DNA of 64,000 nt, taken from NCBI GenBank assembly GCA_965200765.1, contig OZ241380.1, positions 930,001 to 994,000 on the forward strand. Reading direction: 5' to 3'. The notes below the pieces were generated by a model, which made no database searches, had not been told where the DNA came from, and saw nothing but the letters and a program-made list of their open reading frames with translations. The position numbers were made by a program, and so were the translations under genes. The stretch is from G965200765 sp965200765. Lineage in GTDB: Bacteria > Pseudomonadota > Gammaproteobacteria > Arenicellales > JAJDZL01. Shown here piece by piece: positions 53,282-63,472 of the stretch (position 1 is the stretch's first letter; every line of letters starts with the position of its first letter).

Positions 53282-54964
53282 ATGGCAGAAGAATCATTTG
53301 CCGAGCTCTTTGAGCAAAGCATAGAGAACGTAGAAATGAGAACGGGTCAGGTAGTACTTGGCGAGGTTGTCGATATCAATAGCGATATCGTGATCGTCAA
53401 CGCAGGCTTGAAGTCTGAAGCTGAAATCCCGCTCTGGCAATTCAAAGATATGACCGGTGCCGTCGATATCAAAATAGGCGACAAGGTAGATGTCGAGATC
53501 GAGGCTGTTGAAGACGGTCAGGGTCGCACGCGCCTGTCGCGAGAAAAAGCTTGCCGCGCCAAGGCGTGGGCAGAAATTGAAGAAGCCTTCAACGAACAAA
53601 CGGTGGTTACCGGCGTTTTGACGAGCCGGGTCAAAGGCGGATTTACAGTTTCGATCAGTAATATTCGCGGCTTCTTGCCAGGCTCGCTTTACGGTACCAA
53701 ACTTCCTCCTGAAGACAGTGAAGATTTTGAACTTGATACTTCTCCCATGGAGTTCAAGGTGATCAAGCTGGACCGGGTCAGAAACAATGTTGTTGTTTCC
53801 CGCCGCGCGGTTCTGGAAAAAGAACTGATGGCGGAGCGGGAAGCCTTGCTTGAAAGTCTGGAGGAAGGGCAGGTGCTCAACGGTACAGTCAAGAACATCA
53901 CCGGATACGGTGCGTTTATCAATCTTGGCGGGATTGACGGACTGCTCCATATCACTGATATGTCTTGGCATCGCATCAAGCATTCTTCCGAAGTTGTTGA
54001 AATCGGACAGGAGGTGACAGTCAAGGTATTGAATTTCAATCGTGAAGAGTCGCGTATCTCGCTTGGTCTGAAGCAACTGACTGAAGATCCGTGGCTGGAA
54101 ATACAAAATCGCTATAAAGTCGGTGACCGGCTTGTTAGCCGGGTAGCCAGCATTGTGGACTACGGGGTTTTCGTTGAACTCAACGATTTCATCAAGGGTT
54201 TGGTACATATCTCCGAAATGGATTGGAGTTCGCGCAACATCAATCCATCTGAAATTTGCTCGATTGGTGACGAAGTAGAAGTGGAAGTTTTGGGCGTGGA
54301 TGCCGAACGGCATCGCATCTCCCTTGGTATGAAGCAATGCAAGCCCAATCCTTGGACCGCATTCGCCGAGAAACACGAAGTCGGGGACCGGATTCAGGGT
54401 CAAATCAAGTCTCTGACGGATTTCGGCATTTTCGTATCACTGGAAAACGGAATTGACGGGCTGGTTCATGTCAACGATATTTCCTGGACGAAAGACGGCG
54501 AAGATGAAATTCGCAACTTCAAGAAAGAGGAAAAAATCGAGGTTGCAGTCCTTGCCATTGATGCCGAGCGTGAAAGAATTTCTCTTGGTTTGAAGCAACT
54601 CGAAACAGATCCGTATTCGCACTATGTGTCAGTCAATGGCAAAGGGGCAATTGTGGATTGCGTGATTGATGCAATCAAGGAGAAGGGCGTAACGGTGAAA
54701 CTGGATGAAGGTGTGTTTGGCTTTATCAGAAAATCGGAGCTTTCTGCCAGTTCCGCTTCGGAATCTGTAGGCAAATTTACAGAAGGGCAGGAGGTTCAGG
54801 CAAAGATTACCAGCATAGATCGAAAGAATCGCAAGATTTTTCTCTCGATTCGATCGCTGGAAGTAGATATCCAGGAAGAAGCTTATGAAGCTGTGAAACA
54901 GTCTGACCCCAAACCAAAGTCGGCATTGGCATCTCAGTTGCAGGAAATTACGACAGCATCCTGA
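53282..54964 (+). CDS. rpsA: 30S ribosomal protein S1
   Basis: A 560-residue protein with six S1 (OB-fold) repeats, close to the 557 of E. coli. Typical motifs repeat through it: ITGYGAFINLGGIDGLLHITDMSW, VDYGVFVELNDFIKGLVHISEMDW, LTDFGIFVSLENGIDGLVHVNDISW. S1 binds mRNA leaders and helps them onto the 30S subunit. I chose ATG 53282 (MAEESFAELFEQS), the normal N terminus; an in-frame ATG at 53255 would add nine residues. Confidence 0.97.
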   Translation: MAEESFAELFEQSIENVEMRTGQVVLGEVVDINSDIVIVNAGLKSEAEIPLWQFKDMTGAVDIKIGDKVDVEIEAVEDGQGRTRLSREKACRAKAWAEIEEAFNEQTVVTGVLTSRVKGGFTVSISNIRGFLPGSLYGTKLPPEDSEDFELDTSPMEFKVIKLDRVRNNVVVSRRAVLEKELMAEREALLESLEEGQVLNGTVKNITGYGAFINLGGIDGLLHITDMSWHRIKHSSEVVEIGQEVTVKVLNFNREESRISLGLKQLTEDPWLEIQNRYKVGDRLVSRVASIVDYGVFVELNDFIKGLVHISEMDWSSRNINPSEICSIGDEVEVEVLGVDAERHRISLGMKQCKPNPWTAFAEKHEVGDRIQGQIKSLTDFGIFVSLENGIDGLVHVNDISWTKDGEDEIRNFKKEEKIEVAVLAIDAERERISLGLKQLETDPYSHYVSVNGKGAIVDCVIDAIKEKGVTVKLDEGVFGFIRKSELSASSASESVGKFTEGQEVQAKITSIDRKNRKIFLSIRSLEVDIQEEAYEAVKQSDPKPKSALASQLQEITTAS

Positions 54965-54996
54965 AATTGCAAGGAAGATTCCCGGTTTTTGATACG

Positions 54997-55290
54997 ATGA
55001 CGAAAAATCAGCTGATTGAAGCTCTGTCGAAACGACAACCTGATCTCTCTATGCAAGATGTTCGCCTGGCAGTGGATATCATACTTGAGTCTATTTCCAG
55101 CGGCCTTGAAGAAGACAAGCGAGTTGAAATCAGGGGATTTGGCAGTTTATCTCTGCGTTATAGACCGCCGCGCAAGGGTCGAAATCCGAAAACCGGGGAG
55201 CCGGTCAGTGTGGATGGAAAGTATTTTCCCTATTTCAAGCCGGGCAGGGAACTTCGTGCGCGCATCAATTCATCAATTGATGGGGATTAG
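54997..55290 (+). CDS. ihfB: Integration host factor subunit beta
   Basis: A 97-residue DNA-bending protein of the HU/IHF family. MTKNQLIEALSKRQPDL opens it, and the DNA-binding arm is GFGSLSLRYRPPRKGRNPKTGEPV, with KYFPYFKPGRELRARIN at the end. With IhfA it bends DNA sharply at specific sites. ATG 54997 matches homologues; the frame is open to 54967. Immediately after rpsA, as in other gammaproteobacteria. Confidence 0.95.
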   Translation: MTKNQLIEALSKRQPDLSMQDVRLAVDIILESISSGLEEDKRVEIRGFGSLSLRYRPPRKGRNPKTGEPVSVDGKYFPYFKPGRELRARINSSIDGD

Positions 55291-55370
55291 ATGATTGGCA
55301 TACCGAAACAGAAGCGAAAAACTGATTGGACTATGCGATGCCTGAGTGAATCGGTAGGAGTGTCTGTTGA

Positions 55371-55619
55371 TTGAAGAAATATTTCTATCTGTTCATTGTA
55401 ATTGTTGCCTTTTTGTTCGGGGCAACATTTACTTTCAAGAATATTGAAGTTGTAACGCTTCGCTATTATTTCGGTTTGGAACTGGCATGGCCTCTTTCCT
55501 GGATGATTCTGATATCCATTGCAATTGGAATGATCCTTGGAATTGTGATGCTCAAACTGATTTCCTGGAAGCGCAATATGATCGGTCGAAATAAACAAAG
55601 GAAGACTGTAAACGGGTAA
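55371..55619 (+). CDS. lapA: LapA-type inner membrane protein
   Basis: An 82-residue protein with two membrane segments (about 3-21 and 43-63) and a basic C-terminal tail, fitting LapA/YciS (DUF1049). The FKNIEVVTLRYYFGLELAWPLSW segment is characteristic. LapA works with LapB in controlling lipopolysaccharide synthesis through LpxC breakdown. Start is TTG at 55371 with AGGAG at 55356-55360. lapB begins five bases after the stop. Confidence 0.88.
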   Translation: MKKYFYLFIVIVAFLFGATFTFKNIEVVTLRYYFGLELAWPLSWMILISIAIGMILGIVMLKLISWKRNMIGRNKQRKTVNG

Positions 55620-55624
55620 GAATT

Positions 55625-56821
55625 TTGGATCCTGTCTGGTTATTGGTACTCTTGCCGGCCGCGGCTGCGTCGGGCTGGCTAACTGCGCGCGCTTCAAAAT
55701 TCCAGTGGCGTCGCCGGGAAAAATTGCCGGCGGTTTACTTGCAGGGAATCAATTTTCTGTTGAATGAACAGCATGACAAGGCCATTGAAATCTTTCTTGA
55801 TATGCTGGAAGTTGACAAGGAAACCATTGAAATCCATCTGGCGTTGGGTAATCTTTTCAGACGGCAGGGGGAAGTTTCGCGGGCGACCCGCATCCACGAA
55901 AATTTAATCGTTCGTCCTGACTTGACTGCAGACCAAAAGATGCAGGCGATATTCGAACTTGGACAAGACTACTATGTTGCTGGCTTGTTTGACCGGGCCG
56001 AGCAATTTTTCAGTCAATTGACCAACGACAAGAAATATGGCGAGAGTTCCTACGAGTACCTGCGGCAAGTCTACGAACAGGAAAAAGAGTGGGACAAGTG
56101 TATCAAGGTGACCCGGAGTTTGATTCGATATGACCCGCGTCAATATTCCCCGATTCTTGCTCAGTACTATTGCGAAAAATCCGAATCGGCCATAGCAGAA
56201 GGCCGCTATGACGCGGCCGAGGAAAACACCGAAAAAGCAATGACTGCCGATCACGACTGCGTACGGGCGATTCTTCAATCCGGACGTTTGAAGGCCTTGC
56301 GCGGCGAGCACCGAAGAGCCATTGCAATCTGGCGAACGATTGAGCAAAAAAAACCTGAGTTTGTCGCCGAGACCGTGGATTTGGTTGCTGAAAGTTTTCG
56401 CTTGCTGAATCGGGTCGACGAACTGGAAGAATTTTTGAAAACAACGGCGGAATCGGCGACAGATGCACAGTTGGCAATCGCCTATGCTGACGCGCTGGAA
56501 ACCAATCGCGGTATTGATTCCGCGAAACATTATTTGACCTCATGGGTGCGTCGAAATCCATCATTGCACAGTTTGCACCGATTGATTCTTCTGAAGCTGA
56601 AGGAAGGTGATGAGGATTCAAAGTCAAACGATTTCAATCTGATTGAGAAGATGATCAGAAAAGTGATTGATTCTCAACGTCAATACAACTGTCAACGATG
56701 CGGATTCACTGTAAAGACGCTTCACTGGCAATGTCCCGGGTGCAAGAGCTGGAATTCAATTTTGAGTGCAAACAAGATGCGACCCGACAAATCAATTCTG
56801 AGTTTGCACGACGATCTTTAA
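55625..56821 (+). CDS. lapB: Lipopolysaccharide assembly protein LapB (YciM)
   Basis: A 398-residue protein. An N-terminal membrane anchor (residues 3-20), several TPR repeats (about 45-320), and a C-terminal rubredoxin-type zinc or iron knuckle CQRCGFTVKTLHWQCPGC. LapB tethers LpxC to the FtsH protease and so limits lipid A synthesis, facing the cytoplasm. Start TTG at 55625; no better start fits the anchor. Last gene of the long gyrA-to-lapB run. Confidence 0.94.
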   Translation: MDPVWLLVLLPAAAASGWLTARASKFQWRRREKLPAVYLQGINFLLNEQHDKAIEIFLDMLEVDKETIEIHLALGNLFRRQGEVSRATRIHENLIVRPDLTADQKMQAIFELGQDYYVAGLFDRAEQFFSQLTNDKKYGESSYEYLRQVYEQEKEWDKCIKVTRSLIRYDPRQYSPILAQYYCEKSESAIAEGRYDAAEENTEKAMTADHDCVRAILQSGRLKALRGEHRRAIAIWRTIEQKKPEFVAETVDLVAESFRLLNRVDELEEFLKTTAESATDAQLAIAYADALETNRGIDSAKHYLTSWVRRNPSLHSLHRLILLKLKEGDEDSKSNDFNLIEKMIRKVIDSQRQYNCQRCGFTVKTLHWQCPGCKSWNSILSANKMRPDKSILSLHDDL

Positions 56822-56923
56822 TTTGCTACGGCATCGCTCCGGCGATTTGGTGAGTTGAAACCAAAGTGATTCGTAAGCAACCGATGCGGTGCATTGACGG
56901 TGAATGCCGACAGTTGCTCTGAA

Positions 56924-57745
56924 ATGAATCAGGTTTCTCACCATAAGGCAAATTCTGACGCTTCCCACCGAATTGGAATCATTTGTGGTAGTGGGTCGAA
57001 AGAAATTTTTGCGGAGTTCAGAAAATTTACTCCGATTCATGTTGACACACCATACGGTGAAACCTCCTCGCAAATTCTTCTGGGAGAATTGAGCGGACGA
57101 CAGGTGGCAGTGCTGTTTCGTCATGGTCGAAATCACGAAATTCCGCCACACAAAATCAATTATCGGGCCAATATCTGGGCCCTCCATCACATCGGTGCTT
57201 CTGCAATTGTTGCACTGACATCGGTTGGCGGAATTCGCAAAACGCTCGGGCCAGGAGCTGTAGCAATCCCTAGTCAATTGATTGACTATACCTATGGGCG
57301 GGCCAGTACCTATTTTGAAGGCGGCGACAGCGGTGTGGGGCATTTGGAGATGGCCAATCCATTTTGTGAAGCGTTGCGTTCAACGCTGATTAGTGCAGCT
57401 GATGAAGGCAAATTCGATGTGATGGACGGAGGAGTATACGCGGTAACACAGGGACCCCGATTTGAAACTTCAGCCGAAGTATCGAGGCTCGCCAAGGACG
57501 GGGCAGATATGGTCGGGATGACCGCAATGCCGGAAGCGTCATTGGCGGCCGAGCTGGAATTGTGCTACGCCTGTATATCGCTGTCTGTCAATTTTGCTTC
57601 TGGAGTCGACAACAAGGCGATCCGGTTCGAAGAGATTCGCGAAGCCTATCGCAAGGGTAGTGTGATTGTCGAGAAACTTGTGAAGGAGGCCATACGAATA
57701 GCACATCACTCCTACTCTGCTGAATCAACAGTTTTCAGGTTATAG
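56924..57745 (+). CDS. S-methyl-5'-thioinosine/thioadenosine phosphorylase family protein
   Basis: A 273-residue member of the MTAP/PNP type II family. Signatures are IICGSGSKEIF (phosphate loop), FRHGRNHEIPPHKINYRANIWAL, VAIPSQLIDYTYGR, YAVTQGPRFETSAE and GMTAMPEASLAAELELCYA. The MTAMPEA segment, with alanine and acidic residues, is closer to the methylthioinosine phosphorylase (MTIP) of pseudomonads than to MTAP (MTTVPE). It would salvage methylthio-purine nucleosides left by polyamine synthesis. ATG 56924 is preferred to the TTG at 56894. Confidence 0.8.
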   Translation: MNQVSHHKANSDASHRIGIICGSGSKEIFAEFRKFTPIHVDTPYGETSSQILLGELSGRQVAVLFRHGRNHEIPPHKINYRANIWALHHIGASAIVALTSVGGIRKTLGPGAVAIPSQLIDYTYGRASTYFEGGDSGVGHLEMANPFCEALRSTLISAADEGKFDVMDGGVYAVTQGPRFETSAEVSRLAKDGADMVGMTAMPEASLAAELELCYACISLSVNFASGVDNKAIRFEEIREAYRKGSVIVEKLVKEAIRIAHHSYSAESTVFRL

Positions 57746-57754
57746 AGAGATTTG

Positions 57755-58411
57755 CTACTGGACAAACAGTTCCGGCTTTGGCGGTCGAATGACTGAAAGT
57801 ATTGCGCCGAATTTCGGATGATCGAAATAGTGGAAGTCGTTGATTGTAACGCGCCGCGCTTCCTGCATCACATGCTCGGTTTCCCGAAGCTGCAAAACAA
57901 GTGGTTCAGGAATATTGATCGTGTCAACATCAACATCCGGTACCGGCAAATAGGTTGCATCAATCTCAAATTGCAAGAGTTCCCCGATTTCGAACAAAAT
58001 AGCGGTGCCCGTTAAAGTGAGTTGGGAAAACAGCATCAGATCTGAAAATTCCACATCCAGAACAACCGGCTCGGATTTTTTCTTGCTTTGTGTATCTTGT
58101 ATCCAGCTCAGATAGTTCAGAATTTCGTAGTCAGGGTGCTGGTCCAAGATTTTTGCGATTTCCACCAAGCGGATGGCCCGAACAGGAACAATCTTCGGCT
58201 TTTCAGAGGTGGGTTCTGTGGATTCATTCAGCGTGTCCAGATTTCTGATCGAGATGATTTCGCGTTTGTCCGGTATCCATTCATTGGACGGCGAGTCATG
58301 TGCGAAAATGATAAGTTCAAGATGCACCAGTCCTGCGTGAGTAATGGCCGGAACAGCAAGCATCCATAGCAAGACTAGCATTCGGACCAGTTGTATCCCT
58401 TTTTTTGACAT
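57755..58411 (-). CDS. CsiV-like exported protein
   Basis: From ATG 58411 this is 218 residues: a signal peptide (GIQLVRMLVLLWMLAVPAITHA), then GLVHLELIIFAHDS, a middle part with PDYEILNYLSWIQ and a conserved end DFHYFDHPKFGAILSVIRP. The last block and the LSWIQ segment match CsiV, a periplasmic peptidoglycan-associated protein needed for assembly of the SULA-type cell wall machinery in Vibrio. It is often encoded after mfd; here def lies between. The frame is open further to 58495. Confidence 0.72.
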   Translation of the reverse strand: MSKKGIQLVRMLVLLWMLAVPAITHAGLVHLELIIFAHDSPSNEWIPDKREIISIRNLDTLNESTEPTSEKPKIVPVRAIRLVEIAKILDQHPDYEILNYLSWIQDTQSKKKSEPVVLDVEFSDLMLFSQLTLTGTAILFEIGELLQFEIDATYLPVPDVDVDTINIPEPLVLQLRETEHVMQEARRVTINDFHYFDHPKFGAILSVIRPPKPELFVQ

Positions 58412-58622
58412 TGAACGAATTGTTGATGCAGGAATCATGATGCTCATGCTGAATATCAGTGCAACAGCAAAGTTGGAAAGATAGTCCGATATCAATTAGA
58501 ATGGTCAATCCGGATTTGTGGAATATGCTGGCAGAAATGTCATATTGAATTTTTGACTGTTTTTGCTGAATCAATCCGTTGAATTGCACATATTCTATCT
58601 GTTACAGGAGCAGTATAAACCA

Positions 58623-59159
58623 ATGGCCGTAAAACGAGTACTGAAAATGGGTGACCCGCGATTACTGGAAGTCTCCAAACCAGTAGATCCAGATGAAATT
58701 CCCGCTCTCAAACCTCTTGTTCAAGACATGATTGACACGATGAATTCATTGGATGGTGCAGGAATCGCTGCACCGCAAATCGGTGTTCAAAAACGCGTGG
58801 TTATTTTCGAGGTAACCAAAAATCCCAGATATCCGGAAGCTGAGGAAATTCCGTTCACTGTGTTGATCAATCCGGAAATTACACTACTGGATGATGAAAT
58901 GTCAGATGGTTGGGAAGGTTGCCTGAGTGTGCCCGGGATACGTGGCGTAGTACCTCGCTACAGAAATGTTCGCTATAAGGGACTGGATTTGGACGGCAAC
59001 AAAATTGAACGAACAGTGGGTGCGTTTCATGCGCGCGTGGTACAGCACGAATGCGACCATCTGGATGGAATATTGTTTCCACAACGAGTTGTTGACATGC
59101 GGCTGTTTGGATTTGAAGATGAATTGGCAGGTTCCGGCGATTGTGGCGAGGAAGTTTAG
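58623..59159 (+). CDS. def: Peptide deformylase
   Basis: A 178-residue metalloenzyme that removes the formyl group from new proteins. The three motifs are complete: GAGIAAPQIG (about 46-55), EGCLSVP (about 99-105) and QHECDHLDG (about 140-148), where the cysteine and two histidines bind the metal. A CAGGAG ribosome site at 58605-58610 supports ATG 58623; the frame is open to 58563. Its stop overlaps the convergent mfd stop by two bases. Confidence 0.96.
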   Translation: MAVKRVLKMGDPRLLEVSKPVDPDEIPALKPLVQDMIDTMNSLDGAGIAAPQIGVQKRVVIFEVTKNPRYPEAEEIPFTVLINPEITLLDDEMSDGWEGCLSVPGIRGVVPRYRNVRYKGLDLDGNKIERTVGAFHARVVQHECDHLDGILFPQRVVDMRLFGFEDELAGSGDCGEEV

Positions 59160-62100
59160 AGACACTGGCCAATTTGAGTTGTTTTTTCTTGCAGAGATAT
59201 TCCGTCCAGTAATAATGCCGTATGGGTGACGCGTTCAGCAACGCTGTCTAGCGAATGCGTAATCTTCAATTCCGACTTGTCATTGTCAATTTGAATTGTT
59301 CCCGGGTAATCATTGATTGCTTGGATCAGTCCAGCGGGATCGAATGAGGTATCTGAACTGAATTTGAGCAGTGCAGAATCGGGCCCGATATCCAGTTTTC
59401 GAATTCCTATCCGGTCGGCCTTCATGCGCAATTCAGCAGTGTTTAACAGGGATTCGACAGGCGCTGGCAATTTGCCGAATCGATCTTTCAGCTCCTCACG
59501 CAATGCTTTGATTTGATTGATGTTGATACTTGAAGCGATGCGCTTGTAGAAGGTCAACCTGATATTTACATCCGGAATCCAATACTCCGGAATGATTGTT
59601 GGTACATGCAGGTTGACTTCGCACTTGTGTCGTTGCCCGGACAAAAATTTCTCCACTTGCGTTTCGGCTCCGGGTTTCGTCAAATAATCAACCGCTTCGA
59701 ACAAATAGCTGGAGTAGAGCGAATAGCCGACAGTATCAATTGTGCCGCTTTGCGCATCACCCAGCAGTGTACCTGCCCCGCGTATTTCCAAGTCGTGAGT
59801 GGCTACAACATAACCAGCACCCAGCTGATGCAACTCTTCAATTGCTTCCAGTCGTCTTCTTGAATCACGCGGCAGATAGACAATGCTTTCAACCAGCAGG
59901 TATGCGTAGGCCTGATGATGGGACCGGCCGACTCTGCCGCGTAGTTGATACAACTGGGCAAGTCCAAATTTTGTTGCTCCGTTGATGATGATGGTGTTGG
60001 CAGTGGGAATATCGAGTCCGCTTTCAATGATGGTCGTGCAAACTAGTAAATTGAATTGTTGCAGATAGAATTGCTTCATAATCTGCTTGAGTTCAAGTTT
60101 TGACATTTGACCATGCCCAACTCGAATGTTTGCTTCAGGAATAATCGTGGCAAGTTGGCGGGCTACTTTTTGGATTGTTTTCACTTCGTTATGCACATAG
60201 AAAATTTGTCCTCCTCGGCCCAATTCTCGCAGGCAAGCTTCTCGTATCAGATCCGCCGACCAATCACGCAAAAATGTATGGATGGCTACCCGGTTATCCG
60301 GTGGCGTTGCGATCAGCGATAACTCCCGAAGTCGATTCAGAGCCATGCTGAGCGTGCGGGGAATCGGCGTCGCAGACAATGTCAATACATTTACATTGGT
60401 ACGTTTTTGCTTTAGATACTCCTTCTGTTTCACGCCAAAGCGATGTTCTTCATCGATTACGAGCAAGCCGAGGGATTTGAATTCAATATCGGCCTGGAGG
60501 AGACGGGTGGTGCCGATTGCAATGTCCAGTTTGCCTTCTTTCAGTTGCGTTGCAATATTCTTGACAGTTGAGGTTTTCTGCAAGCGGGAAAATATGCCAA
60601 TCTTGGTGCCCCATGAAGCGAATCGATCTACAAACACATCGTAATGTTGTTGCGCCAGAATCGTAGTCGGAACAACTATGGCGACCTGAAAACCATTCGA
60701 GTAAGCGACAAATGCCGCGCGCAATGCAATTTCGGTCTTGCCAAAACCGGCATCGCCGCAAACCAATCGGTCCATGGGTGTAGTGGATGCAAGGTCGGAC
60801 AGCACATCTTTCTCGGTATGAATTTGATCTATGGTTTCGTTGAACGGAAATTGCGCTACAAATTCGTTGTAGAGTTCCGTTTCGCAATGCATCGGGGGTG
60901 ACTGGTTCGATTGTCGGAGAGCTTGCAACTGCAGTAACTCGGCAGCAATATCGTAGACTTTCTGCCGCGCCTTTTTTCTGGTTCGTTCCCAAGTTTTCGA
61001 ACTAAGTGCATGCAAGGGAATATTTTCCCGGTCAATGGAGACATAACGACTGACAGAATCAATTGCATAAACAGGAACATAGAGCTTGTCTGTACCTGCA
61101 TACTGGATAATCATGAACTCGGCATCATAGTCTTCGAAAGACATGCTTTCCAGACCTACATAGCGACCCACTCCGTAGATTTCATGGACAACCGGATCGC
61201 CTTCGTGCAATTCTTCAAGCATTGCCTGAATACGCTGTGGACTTGGCTTCTCGGTCGTTTCACTGGAGGTTGACAAAGGAGTGGAAGCCTTTGGACCGAA
61301 GATCTCCGCACTTGAGATGATGTTTAATTTCCTTTCCGGTAACGTCAGTCCGCGAGGCAGATGAACTACATTGATTGCAATGTCCGTTTCGGCATCATTG
61401 ACCAGTTTTTGCCAGTTGTGAGAAGTTGAATACTGCAAGTCTAATGCTTTGATTGCACTTTCAACGATGGCTTGCTGGCCCGAGGTGTCTACTGCAAAAA
61501 ATGTCTTGCCCTTGGTGCGCGAAAGCTGCACTTTCAAATTCTCAAACGAATTGCCCATGAACAATGATGAAGTAAAGTTGACCGGCTCGCCAACGCGAAA
61601 TCTTTTTCCCTTCGGTTGATGCCGGGGGCTCAAAATGATGCAATTTTCGGCCAGAATGTTGTTCTTGACTTGCTCAGGTCGCAAATAGAGCAGGTCCGGT
61701 GGCAACGGTTGTTGATGCGGATAATTACTGGTGATCTGATATCGTTCTTCAACTTGCTTCCAGAATGTTTTGGCCGCTTCGAACGTTCCCCGAGATACAA
61801 ACAGGCAAGCGTTGTTCGGCAAATATTCAAAAAACTCGGAAGTGGATTCAAAGAACAGGGGAATATAGAATTCGGCACCGCCCGGTATCTTTCCGGAATC
61901 AATTTCCCGGTAAATTCGATTGGCGCGCGGTTCTACCGGGAACAACTCCTGAAATTTTGTTCGAAATCGATTGACACCATCTTGCGTCATCGGAATTTCG
62001 CTGCCGGGCAGGACAACGAATTTCTGAATTTTTTGAAACGAACGTTGTTCGTCCACCCGGAAGTATCTCAAGGTGTCAATTTCATCGTCGAACAGTTCAA

Positions 62101-62662
62101 TCCGGACTGGATAGTCGGACCCCATTGGAAATACATCAATCACACCGCCGCGAACTGCATATTCACCATGGGTTTCAACTTGAGGTACCATTCGATAGGC
62201 CGACTCGAAAAGTTGTTGACGAAATTTCTCTGCATCCAACTTGTCGCCGACTTCGATTGCGAAGCTGTGACCCTTGATGTAGGATGCAGGTGGTAGCCGT
62301 TGCATCAACTCTTCAATGCTAATGACAACAACACCGCGACTTAAAGTTGACAACCGCGCCAATATGGCGAGTCGTCGGGAAGTGATGTCTTCATGTGGAC
62401 TGAACGCGTCATAGGGCAGGCATTCCCAACTTGGAAACGGGATTACTGGAATGTTGTCTCCCTGTTGCGAGAAAAATTCCAGGCAACCGACGAAGTAGTC
62501 GAATTCCCTGCTATTGCTGGTGACGACGATTGCGGGACCGGTCAGTCCAAGTGCGGCCTGCATGACAGCCAACGCATCGGTGCTGCCTTTCAATCCACCC
62601 CAAGTGTCATTGACACCGCGCTTCGCGATTTTTGGGGGTGCCAAAGGTGAAAAGTACTGCAT
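59156..62662 (-). CDS. mfd: Transcription-repair coupling factor Mfd
   Basis: An 1168-residue translocase that removes RNA polymerase stalled at DNA damage and recruits UvrA. UvrB-like N-terminal domains (PSWECLPYDAFSPHEDI), the RNA polymerase-binding region (EGDPVVHEIYGVGRYVGL), helicase motifs GDAGFGKTE and VIDEEHRFGVKQKE, the QLRGRVGRSHHQAYAYLL motif and the C-terminal TRCF domain are all present. Length is near the usual 1150. It is divergent from ispD with 90 bases between the starts. Confidence 0.98.
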   Translation of the reverse strand: MQYFSPLAPPKIAKRGVNDTWGGLKGSTDALAVMQAALGLTGPAIVVTSNSREFDYFVGCLEFFSQQGDNIPVIPFPSWECLPYDAFSPHEDITSRRLAILARLSTLSRGVVVISIEELMQRLPPASYIKGHSFAIEVGDKLDAEKFRQQLFESAYRMVPQVETHGEYAVRGGVIDVFPMGSDYPVRIELFDDEIDTLRYFRVDEQRSFQKIQKFVVLPGSEIPMTQDGVNRFRTKFQELFPVEPRANRIYREIDSGKIPGGAEFYIPLFFESTSEFFEYLPNNACLFVSRGTFEAAKTFWKQVEERYQITSNYPHQQPLPPDLLYLRPEQVKNNILAENCIILSPRHQPKGKRFRVGEPVNFTSSLFMGNSFENLKVQLSRTKGKTFFAVDTSGQQAIVESAIKALDLQYSTSHNWQKLVNDAETDIAINVVHLPRGLTLPERKLNIISSAEIFGPKASTPLSTSSETTEKPSPQRIQAMLEELHEGDPVVHEIYGVGRYVGLESMSFEDYDAEFMIIQYAGTDKLYVPVYAIDSVSRYVSIDRENIPLHALSSKTWERTRKKARQKVYDIAAELLQLQALRQSNQSPPMHCETELYNEFVAQFPFNETIDQIHTEKDVLSDLASTTPMDRLVCGDAGFGKTEIALRAAFVAYSNGFQVAIVVPTTILAQQHYDVFVDRFASWGTKIGIFSRLQKTSTVKNIATQLKEGKLDIAIGTTRLLQADIEFKSLGLLVIDEEHRFGVKQKEYLKQKRTNVNVLTLSATPIPRTLSMALNRLRELSLIATPPDNRVAIHTFLRDWSADLIREACLRELGRGGQIFYVHNEVKTIQKVARQLATIIPEANIRVGHGQMSKLELKQIMKQFYLQQFNLLVCTTIIESGLDIPTANTIIINGATKFGLAQLYQLRGRVGRSHHQAYAYLLVESIVYLPRDSRRRLEAIEELHQLGAGYVVATHDLEIRGAGTLLGDAQSGTIDTVGYSLYSSYLFEAVDYLTKPGAETQVEKFLSGQRHKCEVNLHVPTIIPEYWIPDVNIRLTFYKRIASSININQIKALREELKDRFGKLPAPVESLLNTAELRMKADRIGIRKLDIGPDSALLKFSSDTSFDPAGLIQAINDYPGTIQIDNDKSELKITHSLDSVAERVTHTALLLDGISLQEKTTQIGQCL

Positions 62663-62752
62663 CAGATTTAGCGATTCCCGGAACGGATTGCCGATGTGTT
62701 GGTTACAATAATTTGCACAACTTGCTTCAAAAGAGATTCGTATCCGGCTTCA

Positions 62753-63472
62753 ATGAAAAAAAGTAAATATTGGGTGCTGATTCCAGCAGCTGGCATCGGC
62801 AGGCGTATGGGGACAAGTTTACCAAAGCAGTATCTGAGATTAGGCCGAAAAACTGTCATTCAGCATTCGATTGACACGTTTTTCGCGCATCGCCAGATCA
62901 GCGGAGTGCTTGTGGGTATTGTTGAAGACCACAAGCGCGCGGTTTGGCTAATGAAGATGCACGAAAAGATGCTCGCACCATTTGTCGGAGGTTCGACCCG
63001 TGCCGATACAGTGCGCCGCGGGTTGACCTGTTTGCTTTATTCAAGAGCAGTCGAATCAGATTGGGTGCTCGTGCATGACGCGAATCGACCATTCGTCGAG
63101 TTCAGCGACATAGACGCACTGATTGGCGAAGTAGGAGACAACCCCAATGGCGGCTTGCTGTGCACTCCCATGCACGATACGGTGAAGCAGGTGCGCGATG
63201 GCGTGGTCGAAAAAACCTTAAATCGCGGTGCTATATTCAGAGCCCAAACACCACAGATGTTCAAAATAAAATCCTTGCTTGCCAGTTTGGAACACTGCAT
63301 GGAATCTGAGATTGAGGTTACCGACGAATCCCAGGCAATGGAAGTTTGCGGATACCAACCGGTTTGTGTGACAGGCAGTCCGAAAAACATCAAAATTACA
63401 ACCCAGGACGATCTTGCAGTGGCCAAGGCAGTCTTGCAGCAATTGAAAAGGCAGGAGAGTAGCAATAGATGA
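62753..63472 (+). CDS. ispD: 2-C-methyl-D-erythritol 4-phosphate cytidylyltransferase
   Basis: A 239-residue enzyme of the MEP isoprenoid pathway, joining CTP with methylerythritol phosphate. VLIPAAGIGRRMGTSLPKQYL holds the CTP-binding loop, GGSTRADTVRRGL and VHDANRPF (normally VHDAARP) form the middle, and RAQTPQMFK the substrate site. ATG 62753 is preferred to the upstream start at 62696. The stop overlaps ispF as ATGA, the normal pairing of these two genes. Confidence 0.95.
   Translation: MKKSKYWVLIPAAGIGRRMGTSLPKQYLRLGRKTVIQHSIDTFFAHRQISGVLVGIVEDHKRAVWLMKMHEKMLAPFVGGSTRADTVRRGLTCLLYSRAVESDWVLVHDANRPFVEFSDIDALIGEVGDNPNGGLLCTPMHDTVKQVRDGVVEKTLNRGAIFRAQTPQMFKIKSLLASLEHCMESEIEVTDESQAMEVCGYQPVCVTGSPKNIKITTQDDLAVAKAVLQQLKRQESSNR

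Noticed and set aside
53294..54403. 369-codon frame opposite rpsA
   Set aside because: Antisense to a highly conserved gene and without family features.
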